Assembly (NCBI GenBank): GCA_963678705.1
Contig: OY783218.1
Span: 2,490,152-2,554,151 of the forward strand
Origin: Panorpa germanica
Taxonomy: Eukaryota; Arthropoda; Insecta; Mecoptera; Panorpidae
Direction: 5' to 3'
Length of the DNA stretch: 64,000 nt
This document shows, one piece after another, positions 59,301-64,000 of this stretch. A model generated the notes under the pieces. It ran no database searches. It saw only the letters and a program-made list of their open reading frames with translations, and was not told the origin of the DNA. Position numbers and translations under genes: made by a program. Within the stretch, counting starts at the first letter, position 1; the number at the start of each line of letters is the position of its first letter.

Positions 59301-61294
59301 CAATATTACAAAGTAGGAGATTATCTAGGTTGATCGCACACTAAAAACAAATTGTCTTTAAGTGACTGACTAAGGATAAGTTTGGGTTCCTGACCTAATT
59401 GAAATTTAAAACTAAGCTCCTTGTGAACATAGCCAACAGATTTTTACAGTAAAAATAATTGAACAAAAACATTGCATATTATTTGTAGAGCGTGTGTTCG
59501 AAGTGATGTAACTTAGTTTGCAGTCGGTCCAGGCGCTACAATCGTTTTTAATACACATTAATTTGATGTCGAGGCGATAGCTAGATATTCTTATACGAGT
59601 CTGACAGAGATTTCATTAATCATTTCCAGGACAACAATGGTCAGTCATCACTTCATTCGACATGGTAAATCGTAAGGGTTGGCGCGCAATTGAATTTGAG
59701 CCCAGATTAACCAGCAGCAATGTCCCTCCGTCGATTCGAAAATATGTGATAATGACGCATACGGAAGGGGAAACTTGCAATGTCAAATCTGAATGTAAAA
59801 CACTTGTTCGAGAGCTACAGGTGAGACAACACACTCTATATATATCTCTCTCCCTTTCTTTCAAATATATGCAATGACTTAAACGAAACTGTCAACAAAA
59901 CATCTCGTGCAAAAAGCGTGATAAGAAGTAATCGCCTTATCTAGATGATTTCGTTGATAAGAAGAATACAATACATCTTTTCTTTTTTCCCTTTGTATGT
60001 TGAAAATGATATTGATGAGTCATTAAATCATGGTGCAATATTGATGTTTTTCCACGAAATGACAAGCAGGGCATATGCACCAACCGACCTAGATATAAAT
60101 ATTTCCAGAATAAAGTCGTCTGATTTATTTATATTGTACTGGATATTTAAATTAGATTTTTTTTGCAGTCGGCACGTATGAACAAGACCATAAATGACCT
60201 TCAGTATAACTTCTTGATCGGCGGGGACGGCCATATTTACGAGGGACTGGGATGGGAAGCTGAGGATGGGCTAAACCACGGCCTCAAAGACAAGTCACTA
60301 AGTGTTGCATTAATTGGTTAGTATAAGATTAAATGTGCACTTGTTGCCTTCGTTTTGCACCTATTTTTAATCTGACGGACGTTATTTTTGTAACCATCTT
60401 AATGGGTTATATTACATACAGCTATTAGTCCCAAAGAAAGCGATTTTTTCAAAAAAAAATTATGAGAAGACTATTAATTGTATTAATGAAAAAATTTGTA
60501 GACATGTTATAGTAACTTTTAACTGTATTTATTGCCAAAATATTAATTTGGAAGTTACTATAGCTGATCTCCAGGAGCTCCTCTCAGAATAGGCATCTTG
60601 CGGTGACCACAATATCTTTGGACGGGATCATTTAAAATGAAAAAACCAAACGGATTTTGTTAAAGTAATGTATAATCTAGAAATTAATCGAAGGATTAGG
60701 CAAAACAATTTTTTTTGACAAAATGGTGGCTTCACAAAAAAAAAAATCAATTTTTGACCAAATTTTTGGCCTTAAATTGTTTATGTAAAAAAAAAATTAT
60801 CGGTGAGATAAAACCTTCGATTAATTTCTAAAAAATATACTAAAGAAGCTTGTGTTAAAATTTGAGACTGATCGGTTCAGCCGCTTCCGAGTAATCTTGG
60901 TCACCGTTTTTGAAAACACCATTTTGAGAAAAACGCTATTAAAGTTTCAAAATAAAATATTTTTTTTTTGAAAATATTAACTGTATATAATCCCTTAACT
61001 CAAGTTCTTTACGAACTCAATATAAATTCAAATTCACTCAATGTACATTTCTGTTCACTAAAATTTAACGAGAGAATCGTTCTTCCAGGTAACTTCACAA
61101 AAGCACCTCCGCCAGAAAGTCAACTCAACGGCGCAAAGGCACTGATCATCGAATCAATTCGAAGGAGGAAGTTACACCCCCATTTTATATTGATAGGGGA
61201 AACTCAAATTAACGGAACAAAGTCAACAGACGACTCACTGTTGAAAGAAATTCAAAATTGGGATCACTGGAAACCTTGCTTCAAAAATTGTTAA
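50323..61294 (+). CDS. PGRP: Type II membrane peptidoglycan recognition protein, non-catalytic
   Basis: Coding exons: alternative firsts 50323-50371 or 50454-50484, then 58177-58359, 59630-59820, 60169-60316 and 61089-61294. With the second first exon the CDS is 759 nt (252 aa); with the other, 777 nt (258 aa). Residues (252-aa form): cytoplasmic tail 1-46 with YADL (18-21) and ETTPLL (25-30), membrane span ~47-69 after the basic RCR, PGRP domain ~73-250. PGRP hallmarks: GWRAIE, the disulfide pair Cys121/Cys127, YNFLIGGDGHIYEGLGW, SLSVALIGNFT and a C-terminal WDHW. Zinc ligands of amidase PGRPs are missing: GHRQ is GETQ, the ligand Cys site is STDD, and the first His site appears to be Thr114. 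So it should bind or modulate but not cleave peptidoglycan. Three N-glycosylation sequons (140, 186, 226) fit an extracellular or luminal domain. The orthology class (LA, LD or other) is undecided. Confidence 0.9.
50454..50484 (+). CDS. PGRP: PGRP alternative first coding exon b
   Basis: ATGATG start gives MMNYSTMAVI plus one base and an ideal donor GTAAGT. It joins exon 2 in phase (creating an Asp codon). The A-rich leader AAAATG is a good insect start context. Confidence 0.65.
50600..51125 (+). mobile_element. Repeat family E copy, degenerate (intronic)
   Basis: Contains TACATGCTGTCTCAAAAGTT, the CTAGGGTTCATAATTTCC block and the right-hand TCGTCCCTCATATATTTCGC-like region, but the terminal TTAAGGAGGTA repeats are eroded. 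Confidence 0.55.
51126..53481. other. PGRP intron 1, left part
   Basis: A T-rich stretch at 51170-51210 and a piece shared with 18020-18060 (TTGAGGCGATTTCAA). No supported gene. Confidence 0.4.
53482..54029 (+). mobile_element. Family A relative (A2) in PGRP intron 1
   Basis: Ends AATTGGATTGTGAA and, inverted, AATTTGGTTGTGAA. The internal order (GGTTAATAAACGTATATTGG then ATTTTATTAAATATCTTAGA) parallels family A at lower identity. Other fragments: about 33645-33685 and (inverse) 57360-57700. Confidence 0.5.
54044..54460. mobile_element. MITE family L with TAA target duplication
   Basis: Ends GGCCGTCCGCACATGCGTCG and, inverted, GGCCATCTGCACACGGGGCG, both followed by a CGACTGA..GATTRCAAAC block. 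TAA stands outside both ends (54041-54043, 54461-54463). 417 bp. The 70-codon frame inside is not convincing. Confidence 0.75.
54909..55547 (+). mobile_element. Family A copy (PGRP intron 1)
   Basis: Ends AATGGACTTGTGTCCTCA and GGACGCAAGCCCATTT; full length (639 bp) with the conserved core. Confidence 0.8.
55548..58176. other. PGRP intron 1, right part
   Basis: Contains a diverged relative of MITE M at about 56040-56265 (GACTGACGTCCGTTAACAAC, AAGGTCTTCTGATAGTT), inverse A2 fragments near 57360-57700 and a family I end fragment near 57410-57446. No supported gene. Confidence 0.45.
58177..58359 (+). CDS. PGRP: PGRP exon 2: cytoplasmic tail and membrane span
   Basis: TTTTCAG acceptor and GTAAGA donor. 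Encodes IPIPIPYADLEPTETTPLLG, THFTPKSEPIRCRG and the hydrophobic span ILILCALGLILVGGIAIATY LLF. Other reading phases hit stops. Basic residues before the span predict an N-in, C-out topology. Confidence 0.85.
58360..59629. other. PGRP intron 2
   Basis: AT-rich, with no gene or element ends recognised. Confidence 0.4.
59630..59820 (+). CDS. PGRP: PGRP exon 3: start of PGRP domain
   Basis: TTTCCAG acceptor and GTGAGA donor. Encodes QQWSVITSFDMVNRKGWRAI, YVIMTHTEGETC and NVKSECKTLVRELQ, including the two disulfide cysteines. Confidence 0.9.
60169..60316 (+). CDS. PGRP: PGRP exon 4
   Basis: TTTGCAG acceptor and GTTAGT donor. Encodes SARMNKTINDLQYNFLIGGD, GHIYEGLGWEAEDG and KDKSLSVALI. The usual W-C/S-D-I-G before YNFLIGGDG is shortened to INDLQ. 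Confidence 0.95.
60585..60955. repeat. Probable interspersed repeat in PGRP intron 4
   Basis: A block with GATCGGTTCAGCCGCTTCCG is bounded by GCGGTGACCACAATATCTTT on the left and TCTTGGTCACCGTTTTTG on the right, which could be inverted ends (GGTGACCA). Identity unknown. Confidence 0.4.
61089..61294 (+). CDS. PGRP: PGRP exon 5 and stop
   Basis: TCTTCCAG acceptor. Encodes NFTKAPPPESQLNGAKALII, RRRKLHPHFILIGETQ, NGTKSTDDSLLKEIQNWDHW and KPCFKNC. The positions that are GHRQ and (S/C)PG in most PGRPs are GETQ and TDD here. Two extra C-terminal cysteines may form a disulfide. Confidence 0.95.
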
Positions 61295-61465
61295 CTAAAT
61301 TTTTTTTTAATTTATACCATTTTAGGTTTAATTTTTAAAATAAGTGTACATATATTTTTTTTTACAAAATTTTAACTTTTTATTATAATTAATTTCTATT
61401 TTAAATAATAACAATATTCAGTGTGACCAACAAATTCGGCAAACAATTGTTTTGTATTTTTTCAT

Positions 61466-61471
61466 AATAAA
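61466..61471 (+). terminator. Poly(A) signal of PGRP
   Basis: AATAAA 172 bases after the stop codon. Confidence 0.55.
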
Positions 61472-61502
61472 TTTTCTGTAAAATTATAAATATTTCATTT
61501 TA

Positions 61503-61508
61503 TTTATT
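61503..61508 (-). terminator. Poly(A) signal of CRAL-TRIO gene
   Basis: TTTATT on the plus strand (AATAAA on the minus strand), 78 bases past the stop. It lies about 30 bases beyond the PGRP signal, so the two 3' ends are close or overlap. Confidence 0.5.
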
Positions 61509-61585
61509 TACAATTAACCATTTTTATTTTAAAACATTAAAAAAATAATTAAATATAAAGAATTAACTTAACACAATTCAGTACT

Positions 61586-61846
61586 TTAATCCACCTCCAA
61601 TTTTCTGAAGCTCCCAGCGAGTGAAGCTCCAAATTCTTCGTTGTTGTTATTATCACTTCGTTTGTTTAATATTTGGCGGTCACTAAGCAGGGTTATTTGA
61701 TCCAGTGCCATTAATTTCTCACGTTTTGCAGATAGCTCCATTTTCCATAAAGAAATCATTTCCGCCATTGGGATTGTGCCTCCCATTTCAGCTGGGAGTA
61801 CGGACTTGTCTATTGTCTTGTGTAAATCTCCTGTAGTTGAATGTAG
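61586..61846 (-). CDS. CRAL-TRIO last exon
   Basis: TTTTTAG acceptor (minus strand), phase 0. Encodes LHSTTGDLHKTIDKSVLPAE, MGGTIPMAEMISLWKMEL and a tail with SDNNNNEEFG, ending KLEVD and stop. The DKSVLPAEMGG block is the conserved end of the lipid-binding fold. Confidence 0.9.
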   Translation of the reverse strand, partial: LHSTTGDLHKTIDKSVLPAEMGGTIPMAEMISLWKMELSAKREKLMALDQITLLSDRQILNKRSDNNNNEEFGASLAGSFRKLEVD

Positions 61847-63592
61847 CTAAAAATAATAGAAATTATTAAAAGAGCTCCTTCAATTTCTAAAATACTACAA
61901 GTATAACTTCTCTGTTATAAATTGCTCTTTACATTTGATGAATACAAAAGCAATGACAAAAAATCAATGGCTTGGTGCTAAACGAGCCAATGTCAAACTT
62001 ATACATTTAGGACGGAGATGAAAATTTAAATGAAATACAAAGCCCAAATTTCAAATTTCTGTTTTTCCTAGTTCAAGAAAAAATAAATTTGAGCAACCAT
62101 TTAAGCGCACAGTTTATAGCTGCATTCAGGGCAGTGGCGTGCTATTATGCAAAGTGCAGTAGTATAACCAGTTAAATTATGACATTTTAAAACAGCCCAA
62201 TGGTCTTTGTCCTCATTTTTTAGTTGTCGATTTTTCAATTGTTGATTGAAATTGATGTTAATAAATGTGTATTGGCGTATCTATTTTATTAAATATCTAA
62301 ACGTTAACGGAGATATAGCAATTAAAAGTTTTAATTATAGTTTTAGCGCTAGAGATGTCAGCCATATTTGTATGACGTAAAATGCACTTTAACATCAGTT
62401 ATTTGTTGAGTAGGTCAGTGTTGTGGTAATGTTTTATAGCTGTTGGTAGTCGAAATAATCAAGTCAAGGCAAAGAATAATAAGTTTTTATTTTATTTAAC
62501 TCTGTTACGGTAGACATAATATTGAAATTTTATTGTTCATTGAAATAGCTGTAAATAATATTATGAGCTGTAAGGTTGGTAACCTGTAAACTTGTCAGAG
62601 TTATGTAAAGAATATATCTCTTTTATGCTCTGTTGTATGTAGTGGACGTGAGATCACATGTCTTGGAATGTTCTACAACGTTGAATCCCTTTAGTAATTA
62701 AAGAGACAAAATGACTTTTTTAATTGTTAATATATCCTAACATATAAGGAGTTATTACAAAATAATTGAACATTTGAGGTTCTAGTAACAGACTTCTAGT
62801 ACACTTTTATAGAAATTAATACATAGGATACAAGCCCATTATGACATTTTAAAACAACCCAATTTTAACTTAAAACAAACATCTAGCACAGAAACAAACC
62901 ATTTGGAATATTTCTACAGAGTTCTCTATAACCATTCATTACCTATATGAGAAATAATCTTGTATTGTTGAGAGTTGAATAATTCAAACTAAAATTAATT
63001 AAATATTAGTTACACTTACCACAACTCGTTCCTTCATTTTGTTACTTAGTCGAGTTAAAGAAAAATCTAAAGCAAATTTCACTGGAGTTGGTAGATTAAT
63101 CAAATGAATTACTTTATGTCTCATTGGTAGAGATTGCTGTAAAATAATTGCATGTCAAATATATTAATACATACATTACGTAGCGGTGTGATTAATATAT
63201 TTGAACTAACCTCTCCCCACTTGACAATTCGTGCGAATTCAGATGGAGACCAGCAGGTGATATGAGCAGTTGACATTCCATGTAAATCCGCCACGTGTGT
63301 CACCCCCAGGACCTGGTTTTCTGGATCATCAAGTAGCGTTTCATATGTAATGAAGTGAGACTTTATCATATCATTGCTTGTGTATTTGTAAGGATCAAAT
63401 CTTCCTAAAATACATAGAATAGAACCGAATAAGATTAATTAACAAATGTAACAATTGTTGCCGAAAATCCAGGGGCCTATAAACCCAGTTTAGAAGATAG
63501 ATAATTATAACAGGCTACTAGTAATATTACCAGGTAGTGTTAGAATAACTCTGCGTCCGTGTTTGTCTCGAATTGGTGATGGAAATATATAT
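61586..63592 (-). CDS. CRAL-TRIO domain protein, 3' part of gene
   Basis: Four minus-strand exons (63531-63592, 63211-63404, 63020-63136, 61586-61846) join in phase to give the C-terminal 210 residues. They form a CRAL-TRIO lipid-binding domain of the insect alpha-tocopherol-transfer-like type: YIFPSPIRDKHGRRVILTLP, GRFDPYKYTSNDMIKS, ENQVLGVTHVADLHGMST, LPMRHKVIHLINLPTPVKFA, LSNKMKERVVLHSTTGDL and LPAEMGG. Such proteins are cytosolic carriers of small lipophilic molecules; the ligand here is unknown. A charged, Asn-rich C-terminal tail (~60 residues) follows the domain. The N-terminal CRAL-TRIO-N helices must be encoded beyond the right edge of the window. The gene converges on PGRP. Confidence 0.9.
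62199..62840 (+). mobile_element. Family A copy flanked by a 25-bp direct repeat
   Basis: Ends AATGGTCTTTGTCCTCA and GGATACAAGCCCATT. The flanks carry ATTATGACATTTTAAAACAG plus CCCAA (62176-62200) and the same with one change (62838-62862). It lies in a CRAL-TRIO intron. Confidence 0.8.
63020..63136 (-). CDS. CRAL-TRIO internal exon
   Basis: 39 codons between TTTTACAG and GTAAGT. Encodes QSLPMRHKVIHLINLPTPVK, FALDFSLTRLSNKMKERVV. HLIN-P is the typical strand/turn of the domain. Confidence 0.9.
63211..63404 (-). CDS. CRAL-TRIO internal exon
   Basis: Between ATTTTAG and GTTAGT. Encodes RFDPYKYTSNDMIKSHFITY, ETLLDDPENQVLGVTHVADL, HGMSTAHITCWSPSEFARI and VKWGE, with the conserved D-x-x-G-x-S segment of the ligand pocket. 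Confidence 0.95.
63531..63592 (-). CDS. CRAL-TRIO first visible exon
   Basis: 62 bp between TTTTCAG and GTAATA. Encodes YIFPSPIRDKHGRRVILTLP plus partial codons at both ends. The preceding exon would have to end with two bases of a codon. Confidence 0.85.
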
Positions 63593-63836
63593 CTGAAAAT
63601 GAATAACATTTATAGTTAGGACCCGTAAATTTGGTTTAAGAACTGGTTTGAAGTGCTATTGTTTCTGAATTTTGTAAACCCATAATACATAAGACACTTA
63701 AATAGTTCCAGTTGCAATTTATAATGATCTATGTATCTGGAAAACTACTGACAAATGAAATTTAGAAAATGATGCAATTATTTTTCCTATATTACTCAGA
63801 ATCAATGCTGTAAACCATGGGGCACTTGCGCTGGCA

Positions 63837-64000
63837 CAGTAAACATTTTGGAGTCACTTTGCCATCATATTGAATATGCGTATGATATTTTTGTCATAAA
63901 AGAGATCATTTACAGTTCGGTTTCTCACAGTCGTTCATATGAAATGTCTATTTTATCGGCTACAAATGGCGAAACCAATTCCATCTGTCGGAATACAAAT
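63837..64000 (+). mobile_element. Family B copy, cut by window edge
   Basis: Begins CAGTAAACATTTTGGAGTCA and follows the short-type body (CACAGTCGTTCATATGAAAT, TACAAATGGCGAAACCA) to the end of the window. Confidence 0.7.

Overview
The window is AT-rich nuclear DNA of an arthropod, almost certainly an insect. The evidence is intron-split animal genes (a GAF-domain cyclic-nucleotide phosphodiesterase, a membrane peptidoglycan recognition protein and a CRAL-TRIO protein) set in a very dense bed of insect-type transposable elements (mariner, Helitron, jockey-like and I-like LINEs, hAT and TWA-target MITEs, a tRNA-derived SINE). The order is not resolved. The LINE C-terminal region resembles families I know from Hymenoptera, but that is weak evidence.

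Layout: 1-22,000 holds no host gene I can support. It is a mosaic of nested mobile elements, including a tRNA-type SINE, 5'-truncated LINE copies with (ATT)n tails, several MITE families, a long inverted repeat (arms about 740 bp at 11,893-12,640 and 13,352-14,090) and two mariner derivatives. 22,023-40,949 (+) is a complete PDE10/PDE11-type phosphodiesterase gene rebuilt from eight phase-compatible exons (2,484 nt, 827 aa). It has a lone first coding exon about 9 kb upstream and introns full of MITEs, Helitrons and a PIF/Harbinger relic. 41,000-50,300 is intergenic and again repeat-filled (hAT MITE, tandem Helitrons, mariner fragment).

50,323-61,294 (+) is a type II membrane PGRP with two possible short first coding exons, a 7.7-kb first intron, a cytoplasmic tail with two endosomal sorting motifs, one membrane span and a PGRP domain lacking the amidase zinc ligands. 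61,586-63,592 (-) is the C-terminal part of a CRAL-TRIO lipid-transfer-type gene, convergent with the PGRP gene (291 bp between stop codons) and running off the right edge.

The three host genes show no obvious shared pathway: cyclic nucleotide turnover, peptidoglycan sensing or its modulation, and lipophilic ligand transport. The most distinctive features are the PGRP tail and alternative starts, a hairpin-forming inverted repeat, a deletion-derivative mariner that keeps an open DNA-binding reading frame, head-to-tail Helitrons, and one MITE-like copy flanked by an unusually long 25-bp direct repeat. All calls were made by eye. Exon joins were checked for AG/GT signals and phase but not against transcripts.
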